A stretch of DNA of 60,469 nucleotides from Micromonospora musae (GTDB lineage Bacteria > Actinomycetota > Actinomycetes > Mycobacteriales > Micromonosporaceae). The stretch spans positions 1-60,469 of the forward strand of contig NZ_RAZT01000025.1 of the NCBI RefSeq assembly GCF_003626635.1, read 5' to 3'. Below the pieces are notes generated by a model that worked only from the letters and a program-made list of their open reading frames with translations, did not search any database and was not told the DNA's origin. Made by a program: the position numbers and the translations under genes. Positions within the stretch are counted from its first letter, which is position 1, and every line of letters starts with the position of its first letter. Below, in pieces: positions 8,945-17,244 of the stretch.

Positions 8945-10450
8945 CTAGGCGTCCGCCACCGGCAGCCGCACCGCGAAGACGGTCCGGCCCTGGCGGCTCT
9001 CCACCGCGACCGTGCCGTGGTGCGCCTCCACCACGGCGGCCACGATGGCCAGGCCGAGGCCAGTGCTGCCGTGGGCGCGCGACCGGGAGCTGTCCCCGCG
9101 GGCGAACCGCTCGAAGACCTCCTCCTGCAGCGGCTGCGGAATGCCCGGTCCGTCGTCGGCGACGCTGAGCACCGCCGCGCTCCCCTCGGCCCGCAGCGTG
9201 GTGGTGACGGTGGTGCCGGCCGGGGTGTGCACCCGCGCGTTGGCCAGCAGGTTCGCCACCACCTGGTGCAGCCGGGCGGCGTCACCGGTCACCCGGACCA
9301 CCTCGTCGGGCAGATCGAGCTGCCACCGGTGCTCCGCCCCGGCGACGTGGGCGTCGCTGACCGCGTCCACCACCAACGCGGAGAGGTCCACCGGCTCCAC
9401 CGCGAGCGGGCGGCCGGAGTCCAGCCGGGCGAGCAGCAACAGGTCCTCGACGAGACTCGTCATCCGGGTGCTCTCGGACTCGACCCGGCCCAGCGCGTGG
9501 GCCACGTCGGGCGGCACCTGGGCGTGCCCGCGGCGGGCCAGCTCGGCGTACCCACGGATGGCGGCCAACGGAGTGCGCAGCTCGTGGCTGGCGTCGGCGA
9601 CGAACTGGCGTACCCGCGTCTCGCTGGCCTGCCGGGCGGCGAGGGCGGCGGCGACGTGACCCAGCATCCGGTCGAGCGCGGCCCCAACCTGCCCCACCTC
9701 CGTACGCGGGTCGGTGTCGGCCACCGGGACCCGCACCGACAACGCCACGTCGCCGCGGTCCAGGGGCAGCTCGGTGACCCGCGCGGCGGTCGCAGCGACG
9801 CGGTCGAGGGGACGCAGCGCGCCTCGGACGATGAGCACCCCCAGACCGCCGGCGATCAGCAGTCCCGCGGTGACCAGCCCGACCTGGGCGAGCACCATCC
9901 ACATCACGGCGTGGTTGACCCGGGCGAGCGGGATGGCGACGGCGAGCACGTCCCCGTCCGGGAACTGGCGGGCCACCGCCCGGTGCGCGCCCCGGTCGCC
10001 GAGGTCCACGGTGCGTGGCGTGCCGTCGGGACGCAACCGGGCCAGCGCCGCGACCTCACCGGCGGGGAGCTGCTCGGTTCCGCCGCTCACCGTCCGGGTG
10101 GACGCGGTGGTGACGCCGTCGGCCACCCGCACCGCGATCGAGCCCGGCGGGAAGCCGCGGGGCGGCTCCGGCACCAGCGGCGTCGCGTCGCGGCCGGCGG
10201 TCCAGCCCGGCTCGCCGCCCTGGCGGAACCAGGGTGGCACCTGGTCGGAGCGGCGGTTGCCCTGGGCGAGCTCGTCGTCGACCTCGGCGACGAGGAAGTG
10301 GCGCAGCGCGACAGTGGTCACCCCGCCGCTGCCGATGCCGACCACCGCGAGCAGCGCCACCACCGAGACCACCAGCCGGCGACGCAGCGGCCAGCCGGCC
10401 AGCCGCCCGGATCGCCGCGGTCGCGGGTCAGTCCGCGGGCCGGAGGACAT
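8945..10450 (-). CDS. two-component sensor histidine kinase
   Basis: 501 aa. Two membrane helices (about residues 25-48 and 178-205) flank an extracytoplasmic sensor of ~130 residues. A HAMP segment (RGALRPLDRVAATAARVTEL) follows, then HisKA with the phospho-accepting His in FVADASHELRTPLAAI. The HATPase_c domain has N-box NLLANARVHT, G1 DDGPGIP and G2 GSTGLGLAI. It overlaps the upstream response regulator gene by 23 bp and is its obvious partner; architecture resembles mycobacterial TrcS. The stimulus is unknown. Confidence 0.95.
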   Translation of the reverse strand: MSSGPRTDPRPRRSGRLAGWPLRRRLVVSVVALLAVVGIGSGGVTTVALRHFLVAEVDDELAQGNRRSDQVPPWFRQGGEPGWTAGRDATPLVPEPPRGFPPGSIAVRVADGVTTASTRTVSGGTEQLPAGEVAALARLRPDGTPRTVDLGDRGAHRAVARQFPDGDVLAVAIPLARVNHAVMWMVLAQVGLVTAGLLIAGGLGVLIVRGALRPLDRVAATAARVTELPLDRGDVALSVRVPVADTDPRTEVGQVGAALDRMLGHVAAALAARQASETRVRQFVADASHELRTPLAAIRGYAELARRGHAQVPPDVAHALGRVESESTRMTSLVEDLLLLARLDSGRPLAVEPVDLSALVVDAVSDAHVAGAEHRWQLDLPDEVVRVTGDAARLHQVVANLLANARVHTPAGTTVTTTLRAEGSAAVLSVADDGPGIPQPLQEEVFERFARGDSSRSRAHGSTGLGLAIVAAVVEAHHGTVAVESRQGRTVFAVRLPVADA

Positions 10451-11168
10451 ACCCCGCGCCGCGCAGCGTGTGGATCATCGGCTGCCGACCGACGTCGATC
10501 TTCTTCCGGAGGTACGAGATGTAGAGCTCGACGACGTTGGCCTGCCCGCCGAAGTCGTAGTTCCAGACCCGGTCGAGGATCTGCGCCTTGCTCAGCACCC
10601 GGCGCGGGTTGCGCATCAGGTAGCGCAGCAGCTCGAACTCGGTCGCGGTGAGGTTGATCGACCGGTCGCCGCGACGTACCTCGTGGCTGTCCTCGTTCAG
10701 GCTCAGGTCACCGACGGTGAGCACCGCCGCCTCCCGCGCGGCGACGGCGAGGCCGGCTCGGCGCAGCAGCGCCCGCAGCCGGGCGATCACCTCCTCCAGG
10801 CTGAACGGCTTGGTGACGTAGTCGTCCCCGCCGACGGTGAGGCCGGCGATCCGCTCCTCCACGGCGTCGCGCGCGGTGAGGAAGAGCACCGGGACGGTGG
10901 GCGCATGCTCCCGCAGCCGGCGCAGCACCTGGAGGCCGTCGAGGTCGGGCAGCATCACGTCGAGGACCACCGCGTCCGGCTCGAACTCGCGGGCGGTGGA
11001 GACCGCCGTCATCCCGTTGTTGGCGCTGCGCACCTGCCAGCCCTCGTAGCGCAGCGCCATACCGAGCAGGTCGGTCAGCGTCGGTTCGTCGTCGACCACC
11101 AGCACCCGGACCGGCTCGCCGTCCGGGCGGTGCAGCTCGATGCGGCTAGCGGCCGCCTGCCCGTTCAT
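10428..11168 (-). CDS. OmpR/PhoP-type response regulator
   Basis: 246 aa. The receiver domain has VLVVDDEP, phospho-acceptor Asp in AVVLDVMLPDLDG, and the conserved Thr/Lys (LTARD, YVTKPF). The C-terminal winged helix contains LTATEFELLRYLM, the transactivation loop, and VVELYISYLRKKID. The Met at 11168 (MNGQ) is chosen over 11174 because the GGGGG ribosome binding site is then 7 nt upstream. It is cotranscribed with the kinase at 8945 and resembles TrcR-type regulators. Confidence 0.94.
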   Translation of the reverse strand: MNGQAAASRIELHRPDGEPVRVLVVDDEPTLTDLLGMALRYEGWQVRSANNGMTAVSTAREFEPDAVVLDVMLPDLDGLQVLRRLREHAPTVPVLFLTARDAVEERIAGLTVGGDDYVTKPFSLEEVIARLRALLRRAGLAVAAREAAVLTVGDLSLNEDSHEVRRGDRSINLTATEFELLRYLMRNPRRVLSKAQILDRVWNYDFGGQANVVELYISYLRKKIDVGRQPMIHTLRGAGYVLRPAD

Positions 11169-11246
11169 GACCATGCCCCCATCGTGGAGGGGTTTCCTGT
11201 GCCCCACTTCTGCGGAACCTGTGTGCCGGCTGTGGGCCACCGGCGG

Positions 11247-11477
11247 TCACTCGGTGACGCCCAGCGGATCGGTACGCACGTAGCGCATGGTCCACGCGTC
11301 GGTGCCGTCGGGCTGCTCGCGTTCGTAGAGGTGGTCCGCGATGCCCTCGACGGGTTCGTCGCCCCGCGGGTGTCGCATGATCCAGCGCTCGGGTGGGCCG
11401 CCGTCCGGCCCGGCCGGCAACGCCCGGACCAGGTCGTGGGCGGGTCCGCCGATGAACCGTACGCTCACCTCACCCAT
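11247..11477 (-). CDS. conserved hypothetical protein, 76 aa
   Basis: Starts MGEVSVRFIGGPAHDLVRAL at 11477, with AGGGGAG 6 nt upstream; the longer frame adds unlikely sequence. The protein is small and soluble, with WIMRHP and an Arg/Asp-rich C-terminus; no signal, membrane or cofactor motif. It is 78 bp upstream of the response regulator on the same strand and divergent from the kinase at 11678. I do not recognise the family. Confidence 0.7.
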   Translation of the reverse strand: MGEVSVRFIGGPAHDLVRALPAGPDGGPPERWIMRHPRGDEPVEGIADHLYEREQPDGTDAWTMRYVRTDPLGVTE

Positions 11478-11677
11478 CGCCGCTCCCCTCGGTGTCCGTG
11501 CCGGCACGCAGGGTGACGCCGGCTCCGGCTCGGAAGCTACCGCAGATGCCACGGCGACCGCAGCCGGCTCGCGGCGGTGAGGGTCGGCTACCGCGGGGCC
11601 ACGGTTTGCCCCGCTCGGCGGTCGGGTACCGCGATCGGAGGCGCCTACGGGCGGGCAGATACGAGGGCGGGGAGCCG

Positions 11678-12622
11678 ATGCGCACGCTGGACGGGCGGTA
11701 CGAGCTCGAGCAGCGCATCGGCGTGGGCGGCATGTCCGAGGTGTGGCGCGCCCACGACACGGTGCTGGACCGGCCGGTCGCGGTGAAGGTGATGTCCCCG
11801 GGGCAGGACTCCTCGGTGGAGCGGATCCGCGCGGAGGCCCGGTCAGCGGCCCGGCTGGTCCACCCGAACGTGGCGAGCGTGCACGACTTCGGCACCTGCG
11901 CGACGCCGCTGGGTCGCCGCACGCCCTACCTCGTGATGGAGCTGGCGGAGGGCGAGACGCTCGCCGCGCACCTGCGCGCGGGCCCGCTGGACTGGCGGAT
12001 CACCGTCCGGGTCTGCGCGGAGGTCTGCGCCGCGCTGGCGGCCGCGCACGCCCACGGGATCGTGCACCGCGACGTCAAGCCGGCGAACGTCATCCTCACC
12101 CCGGCCGGCGCGAAGGTGCTCGACTTCGGCATCGCCACGCCGACGGGAGCGACGGACCCGACGCCCGACGGGATGGTGGTCGGCACGCCCGCGTACCTCG
12201 CCCCGGAGCAGCTGGACCGGGCACCGGCCACCCCGGCCGCCGACATGTACGCCCTCGGCGTCCTGCTCTACTACTGCCTCACCGGCCGGTTGCCGTACGA
12301 CGCGGACAGCGCCACCCAGCTCTTCGACTCGCGGCGCCGCCGGCCACCGAGGCCGCTGCCGGAGATCGAGGGGTTGCCGCCCGAGGTGGCGGAGCTCTGC
12401 CGGAGCTGCCTGACCGACGACCCGGCCCAGCGGCCGACCAGTCTCGTCGCCGCGCTGGTCCTGGCCGAGGCGGTGGACGCCCGCGTGTACGTGCCGATGC
12501 ACCTGTCCCGGGCGCCCGCGCCGCGACACACGGTGGTCTCGCCGTGGAGTGACCGCGCCGCGGCGCAGGTGACCGAGGCGGCCGTGGCGGTCGACCGCAC
12601 CGGCCAGCTCGCCGAGCACTGA
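11678..12622 (+). CDS. soluble serine/threonine protein kinase
   Basis: 314 aa from the ATG at 11678 (GGGGAG upstream). A complete Hanks-type kinase domain has GVGGMSEVW (glycine loop), VAVKVM (Lys37), HRDVKPANV (Asp132) and DFG (149-151). The activation segment ends in GTPAYLAPEQ. After the kinase domain only ~45 residues remain, with no transmembrane helix or sensor domain, unlike PknA/PknB. It therefore probably acts in the cytoplasm on soluble partners. It stands alone, between the divergent 76-aa gene and an OsmC-type gene. Confidence 0.93.
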   Translation: MRTLDGRYELEQRIGVGGMSEVWRAHDTVLDRPVAVKVMSPGQDSSVERIRAEARSAARLVHPNVASVHDFGTCATPLGRRTPYLVMELAEGETLAAHLRAGPLDWRITVRVCAEVCAALAAAHAHGIVHRDVKPANVILTPAGAKVLDFGIATPTGATDPTPDGMVVGTPAYLAPEQLDRAPATPAADMYALGVLLYYCLTGRLPYDADSATQLFDSRRRRPPRPLPEIEGLPPEVAELCRSCLTDDPAQRPTSLVAALVLAEAVDARVYVPMHLSRAPAPRHTVVSPWSDRAAAQVTEAAVAVDRTGQLAEH

Positions 12623-12636
12623 ACTCCCGCCAGGCC

Positions 12637-12700
12637 GGCGCGCCCGACGGCTCGGGCGATCGGCTCGGCGCGCCCGACGGCTCGGGCGATCGGCTCGGGC
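12637..12700. repeat. 30-bp direct repeat, two copies plus partial third
   Basis: Two copies of a 30-bp unit containing CGCCCGACGGCTCGGGCGAT (at 12641 and 12671) are followed by a degenerate fragment. It lies in the gap between the kinase and OsmC-type genes and encodes nothing recognisable. Confidence 0.7.
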
Positions 12701-12803
12701 GGTCGGCTCGCCCGAGCGCTGCCGGTCCGCCCGTCGGCGTGTCAGCAACGGTTTCACCGGTCGAGGGCCGGGTAGCCGGGCGCTGAGGAACGGGAGGAAC
12801 GCC

Positions 12804-13229
12804 ATGCCGGATCCGAGTTCATGGCTGCACGAAGCCGCCGCGACCGCCGAGGGCGGTCACGTACGCACCGACGACGGCGGGCTCTCGACCGCGCTGGCGT
12901 CCCCACTGGCCGCGCACTGCACCGGGCTGCGGCCCGAGCAGCTGCTGGCGGCGGCGTTCGCGTCCTGCCTGCACCACGCGGCGGTGGAGGCGGCCGGCCA
13001 GATCACCGACGAGGCGCACACGGTGCAGGTACGGGCCGAGGCGAAGCTCGGACGCGACGACGACGGGCGCTACCGCGCGGACGTCCACGCCTCGATCGCG
13101 TCGGCGGGGCTGACCCGCCAGCAGTTGGCCGCCCTGGTCGAGCACGCCGACGAGCTCTGGCCGTTCTCCAGCGGCGACAACAGCCGGCACCGGCTCACCG
13201 TCACCCCGGCGGAGAACGGCCGCCACTGA
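12804..13229 (+). CDS. Ohr/OsmC-family protein lacking the second cysteine
   Basis: 141 aa of the organic-hydroperoxide-resistance fold, with a GGGAGGAA ribosome binding site. The first redox Cys is present in AAAFASCLHHA. The second, normally in a CPYS motif, is Trp: HADELWPFSSGDNSRH. In Ohr and OsmC the pair acts as peroxidatic and resolving Cys, so this member should not form the usual intramolecular disulfide. It could use an external thiol, or have a different role such as binding. Not in an operon. Confidence 0.85.
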   Translation: MPDPSSWLHEAAATAEGGHVRTDDGGLSTALASPLAAHCTGLRPEQLLAAAFASCLHHAAVEAAGQITDEAHTVQVRAEAKLGRDDDGRYRADVHASIASAGLTRQQLAALVEHADELWPFSSGDNSRHRLTVTPAENGRH

Positions 13230-13240
13230 GCCGTCGGGGG

Positions 13241-14278
13241 TCAGCGGAAGCCGGCCGTCACCGCGCGGTGGTCGCTGTCGGGCGTGCGCAGCACCCCGGC
13301 CGCGGTGGCGGTCAGACCCCGGTAGAGGACGTGGTCCGGGCGGGCCACCGGAACGGCGGCGGGCCAGGTGAAGCCGAAGCCGCGGCCGGCGTCGGCCTGC
13401 GCGTCGCCGAGCAGCCGGGCGAGCGGGGCGAAGATCCGGTCGGTGCTGGCGGTGTTCAGGTCGCCGAGGACGAGCAGGCGTCGGGCCGGGTCGGCGCGCA
13501 GCCGGGTGGCGAGTGCGCTGACCGTCTGGTCCCGGGTCGCGGTGTCTCCGGCCCGTACCGAGCCGAGGTGCGCCACGTAGACCGTCAGGTCACCGCCCGG
13601 GGCGGCGACGACGGCCCGTAGCGCCCTGGTCCAGCCGAGGCCGGTGTCGACCCCGACGCGTTCGCGGATCGGGTACCGGCTGTAGAGCGAGACCGTGGAG
13701 ACTGTCGCCCGGTGCGGGTAGCCCGGGCTCAGGACCTCGTCCACCCGGTCGTCCGAGGTGACCTCCTGGAGCGCGATCAGGTCGGCGCCGGCCGAGGCGA
13801 GGGCGCGTACGGTCGCCGCCGGGTCCGGATTGCCGGCCCGTAGGTTCTGGCTGACGACGCGGAGGGTCGTCGCGCTCTGCGCCGGGGTGGGCCGGAGCCA
13901 GGCGCCGGCGTAGAGCGCCGCCCAGACGGTGGCGGGCAGCAGCACGGCGAGCAGCGCGATCCGGGAGCGGCGCAGCAGGGCGCCGAGGGCGAGCAGTGGG
14001 ACGCCCACGCCGAGCAGCGGGGTGACGCTGTCGACGAGGCTGCCGACGCCCCGGATGTTCGGTATCGCCCGATGCCCGATCAGGACGGCGGCGAGCAGGG
14101 CCGCCACGCCGGCGAGCAGCCGTCCGCGCCGGCGACCGCGCGACGGCCGGGTTCTCCACCACCGGGTGCCGGATCGTTCCCCCAACCCATCCCCTGATCG
14201 GCCGTCCGGGGGATCAGTGCCTCGCCTGTTCAGGGGAGGCGTGGCGGGATCGCGCCCGACTTTGCCAAGATCACCCAT
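13241..14278 (-). CDS. membrane-anchored endonuclease/exonuclease/phosphatase-family protein
   Basis: 345 aa. The N-terminal ~130 residues hold a basic cytoplasmic stretch and three hydrophobic helices (LLAGVAALLAAVLIGH, LLGVGVPLLALGALL, IALLAVLLPATVWAALYAG). The C-terminal EEP domain shows VVSQNLRAGN, LIALQEV (metal Glu), LVLGDLNT and TPDSDHRAVTA (catalytic Asp/His), probably outside the membrane. Such membrane EEP proteins are common in actinobacteria; the substrate (lipid, phosphodiester or nucleic acid) is not deducible. Converges on the OsmC-type gene with an 11-bp gap. Confidence 0.88.
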   Translation of the reverse strand: MGDLGKVGRDPATPPLNRRGTDPPDGRSGDGLGERSGTRWWRTRPSRGRRRGRLLAGVAALLAAVLIGHRAIPNIRGVGSLVDSVTPLLGVGVPLLALGALLRRSRIALLAVLLPATVWAALYAGAWLRPTPAQSATTLRVVSQNLRAGNPDPAATVRALASAGADLIALQEVTSDDRVDEVLSPGYPHRATVSTVSLYSRYPIRERVGVDTGLGWTRALRAVVAAPGGDLTVYVAHLGSVRAGDTATRDQTVSALATRLRADPARRLLVLGDLNTASTDRIFAPLARLLGDAQADAGRGFGFTWPAAVPVARPDHVLYRGLTATAAGVLRTPDSDHRAVTAGFR

Positions 14279-14434
14279 CCGCCCTACTTATCTCGCCGTT
14301 TCGGTCATAGCCGTAATACCCGGAATAGGTGGTTCATCACCTTCGTGGCCCGCCGACCGCAATGACCCCCCGGAAGGTGGCAAATTGTGGCGCATGCCAC
14401 CAAGCAGGCAGGTGGCAGCGGAGCCTCGACTTTC

Positions 14435-14440
14435 TAGCCT
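14435..14440 (+). promoter_or_regulatory. -10 element of leaderless wall-protein gene
   Basis: TAGCCT, then exactly 6 nt, then the GTG at 14447. Confidence 0.6.
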
Positions 14441-14446
14441 CGGCGA

Positions 14447-15295
14447 GTGCATCCCGACGACCCCTCCGCGCAGGAATTGACCAAGGGCGACCCGGCGACC
14501 CGTCCGGCCGATAGCGCATCCACCGAACGGACGAATGGACGACATAGGGTGCCGGAGCTGCCGCGACGCGGCCGCACCCTGCTGGCTTCGATGCCGATGC
14601 GGATCGCCCTCGCCACCGGCGTCAGCTGCTGCCTCGGCCTCGCCACGTACGCCGGCACCCGGGTCGAGGTGAACGACCGGAGCGAACCGTCGGCCGAGGC
14701 CGTGGCCGAGCGGGCGGCGCTCGCCGACGAGCGCGCCTCCCGATCCCTGGAGCGCACCGCCCCCACCACCCCCGTCAGCCCCACCCCCACCGCGTCGCCC
14801 ACCCCCACCCCCACCGCCACCGCGAAGAAGGCGCCGAAGAAGCCGGCGAAGCCGCGCCGCCCACGACCCGTCGCCGGGCTGACGCAGGCCCAGATGGACA
14901 ACGCGAAGATCATCGTAGACGTGGGCCGTAAGCTCGACGTCCCCAAGCGCGGCCTGATCATCGCGGTGGCCACCGCCATGCAGGAGAGCAACCTCTACAA
15001 CTACGCCAGCGGCGTGTTGCCCGAGTCCCAGAACTACCCGCACCAGGCCATCGGCTGGGACCACGACTCCGTCGGGCTCTTCCAGCAACGGCCCAGCAGC
15101 GGCTGGGGCACCGTACGGGAGCTGATGCGCCCCGCGCTCGCGGCCGAGGCGTTCTACCTGGCCCTGCTCAAGGTGCCCGGCTGGCAGGACATGGCGCTCA
15201 CCTACGCGGCCCAGTCCGTGCAGGTCTCCGGGTTCCCCGACGCCTACGCCCAGCACGAGCAGCGCGCGACGACAGTCGTCAACGCGCTCACCTGA
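14447..15295 (+). CDS. membrane-anchored lysozyme-like cell-wall protein
   Basis: 282 aa. One membrane helix near residues 50-67 is followed by a Pro/Thr linker (PTPTASPTPTPTAT) and a Lys-rich patch, then a lytic-transglycosylase-like domain. Key elements are AMQESNLYN (candidate catalytic Glu), DSVGLFQQRPSSGWG and GWQDMALTYAAQSVQVSG. The secreted protein at 30479 is a clear paralogue of this domain. The GTG start has no ribosome binding site but a perfectly placed TAGCCT, so the mRNA is probably leaderless. Likely remodels peptidoglycan. Confidence 0.85.
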   Translation: MHPDDPSAQELTKGDPATRPADSASTERTNGRHRVPELPRRGRTLLASMPMRIALATGVSCCLGLATYAGTRVEVNDRSEPSAEAVAERAALADERASRSLERTAPTTPVSPTPTASPTPTPTATAKKAPKKPAKPRRPRPVAGLTQAQMDNAKIIVDVGRKLDVPKRGLIIAVATAMQESNLYNYASGVLPESQNYPHQAIGWDHDSVGLFQQRPSSGWGTVRELMRPALAAEAFYLALLKVPGWQDMALTYAAQSVQVSGFPDAYAQHEQRATTVVNALT

Positions 15296-15300
15296 GGGCC

Positions 15301-15825
15301 TCAGCGCGCCGCGGCACCGCCCGGCGACTCGATCGCACCCACCCGGGTGGCGGGAACCCCGGCACCGGTCGCCCCGGCCGCCGCGGTCGGGGTGTCGACG
15401 GGCACCGGCTCCACGCCCGCCCCGTCGAGCAGTTCGTCCACCCGCGTCACCCGCCGCCGGCGGGCGTGCAGCGCGGCCTCGAACTCCCGGCGCGCCCGCA
15501 CCGCGTCGGCGTACGCCCGCTCGCGCACCTGCCGAGCCTCCTCGCGGGCCGCGTCCAGCTCGGTCCGCGCCAGCGCCAGGATCTCGGCCGCCTCCCGCTG
15601 CACCTGCCCGACGGCGAGGCCGACCACCGCCGCGTCGTCCGGATCGAGCCGGCGCAGCAGGGCGCAGAGCCCGCTCGCCTCCTGCCGGATCCGGTCCCAC
15701 TCCCGACCGGCCCCCGCGGCGCTCTCCGCCCACGCCGCGAGCCGGGTCAGCCGGACGGCCAGCTCGTCGAGGCAGGAGTCCACCTGCCGCTGGTCGTAAC
15801 CGATCTCAACGACGGGAAACCTCAT
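15301..15825 (-). CDS. DivIVA-like coiled-coil protein
   Basis: 174 aa from ATG 15825, preceded by GGGGGGCG. It begins MRFPVVEIGYDQRQVDSCLD, the FxxxxYDxxQVDxxLD signature of DivIVA/SepIVA-type membrane-curvature or septum proteins. A long Ala/Arg/Glu-rich coiled coil spans about 35-140, and the Ala/Gly/Pro-rich tail has no motif. Its neighbour is the wall protein at 14447 (convergent, 5-bp gap). Probably a cytoskeletal or scaffold role in cell-wall growth. Confidence 0.8.
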   Translation of the reverse strand: MRFPVVEIGYDQRQVDSCLDELAVRLTRLAAWAESAAGAGREWDRIRQEASGLCALLRRLDPDDAAVVGLAVGQVQREAAEILALARTELDAAREEARQVRERAYADAVRARREFEAALHARRRRVTRVDELLDGAGVEPVPVDTPTAAAGATGAGVPATRVGAIESPGGAAAR

Positions 15826-15970
15826 GCTGTCGCCCCCCAGGCAGCTGGAAATACGTTCCCACCTGGATCCTCGGCGCTGCCGCGCGTCCTCGCGGCGGTT
15901 CCGGAAAATTGTTCGGCGGGCGAGGGAGAGCGGCGTACGACCCGCCGCCGACGAAGCCGCCCGAGTGCGG

Positions 15971-16417
15971 TCAGGGACGCTTGGGCAGCACCACCACCCG
16001 GCCGAAGAACTCGTCGATCCGGTGCACCACACCGTTGAAGTCGTCCAGGTCGATCGGCTTCGTGACGTACGCGTTCGCCTGCAGGGTGTAGCTGCCGATC
16101 ACGTCCGTGTCCGCGTTGGAGGTGGTCAGCACCACGATCGGGATCGTCCGCAGGTCCTCGTCCTGCTTCACCGCGCCGAGCACCTGCCGCCCGTCCATCC
16201 GCGGCATGTTCAGGTCCAGCAGGATCACGTCCGGTCGCAGGGCGTCGGGGTGCCGCCCCTCACCCCGGAGGAACTCCATCGCCTCCTCGCCGTCCCCCAC
16301 CACGTCGATGACCTTCTCGACGTCGGACTCCCGCAGGGCCTCCTCGATCATGAGCACGTCGCCCGGGTCGTCGTCCACCACGAGGATGCGGACCGGGTGC
16401 GGGCTGTCTACGCCCAT
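15971..16417 (-). CDS. single-domain response regulator (Rcp1-like)
   Basis: 148 aa, receiver domain only: ILVVDDDPGDVLMIEEAL, phospho-acceptor in DVILLDLNMPRMDG, LTTSNAD and YVTKPIDLDDF. The long alpha-4 region and the absence of an output domain match the Rcp1/CheY-like class paired with phytochrome or hybrid kinases. No kinase gene is adjacent. A candidate -10 TAGATT lies at 16484-16479, giving a ~55-nt leader. Confidence 0.92.
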   Translation of the reverse strand: MGVDSPHPVRILVVDDDPGDVLMIEEALRESDVEKVIDVVGDGEEAMEFLRGEGRHPDALRPDVILLDLNMPRMDGRQVLGAVKQDEDLRTIPIVVLTTSNADTDVIGSYTLQANAYVTKPIDLDDFNGVVHRIDEFFGRVVVLPKRP

Positions 16418-16722
16418 GAGCTACCTGCCTCTGTCTGGCGGGAACGGAAGATCGCGGCCACGCACGTGCTGGCGGGGAAATCTAGCCCATCGCGGGACGA
16501 TCCACGCCGCCGGGTCGATCGGCTCCGGCTCCCCGCCGGCACAACGCTTGCCACGGGGCAAGCATAGGCGGCGGCCCGGGCGGGCCCGCTCGCCGCGATC
16601 GCCGTTCGCGGCGCGCGCGACCGGCGGGCGAGGCCGGCGCGGGCCGCCCCGCTGTGGGGGCGGCCCGCGCGGGGTGGCCCGGCCACCCTGGGACCAAGGG
16701 TCGCCGGGCCGGAGGAGGGCTC
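16418..16722. other. intergenic region, 305 bp
   Basis: Holds the promoter region of the response regulator gene at its left end, a GCTTGCC/GGCAAGC hairpin near 16548-16565, and two strong hairpins at 16639-16710 that end the gene at 16723. No protein is recognised. Confidence 0.6.
16639..16710 (-). terminator. tandem terminator hairpins
   Basis: A 12-bp perfect stem (16639-16650 with 16657-16668) and a second stem with GGCCCGG/CCGGGCC arms (16676-16710) lie just past the stop of the gene at 16723-17040. Confidence 0.7.
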
Positions 16723-17040
16723 TCAGGTCGCGGTGACCGGTTGCAGCCGTGGGCCGCCGGATCGTTGCTCGGCAGCGGAGAGCGGTGGCTCGGCGTCCTC
16801 GGGTGGGCCGGAATCGGGCGTCTGGAACAGGTAGCGGACGAACTCCGCACCCGCCTCGTTGTCCTCCGCGCCCGGCCACTGGCCGATGCAGTCGACCCCG
16901 ATGACCTCACGGCCGGTGCCGTCGGCCTCTTCCAGCAGAGCCCACAGGCTCACGGGGTAGCAGCGGGTGGCTTCGGGTGCGAGCTGCCAGCGGGCGTACC
17001 AACCCGGCCGGGCCGGGACGATCTCGACGATCCGCTTCAT
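16723..17040 (-). CDS. hypothetical protein, 105 aa
   Basis: ATG at 17040 with a textbook GGAAGGGAAGG 5 nt upstream. The sequence MKRIVEIVPARPGWYARW, then CYPVSLWALLEE and VIGVDCIGQW, reads as a compact beta-rich domain over ~75 residues with a disordered Pro/Ser tail. No signal, membrane helix or metal motif. Divergent from the DUF2267 fusion gene, with a 204-bp shared promoter region. I do not recognise the function. Confidence 0.75.
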   Translation of the reverse strand: MKRIVEIVPARPGWYARWQLAPEATRCYPVSLWALLEEADGTGREVIGVDCIGQWPGAEDNEAGAEFVRYLFQTPDSGPPEDAEPPLSAAEQRSGGPRLQPVTAT

Positions 17041-17244
17041 GACGACCTTCCCTTCCGCGTACCTCGGAAGAACTCCAGGTCCTGGCCCGATCGTGCGGCC
17101 CGGACGGGTGATCGCCCCTCACCCCCGCCGGATGAAGCCGCCGCCGCGCCGGACCGCGCCGGGCCGGTCGCCTCCGTTTCCTGGTCGGCGGGGCCGGGAA
17201 GGCGAGGAGGCGGAACCACGATCCCCAGGGGAAGGGGCATCACC

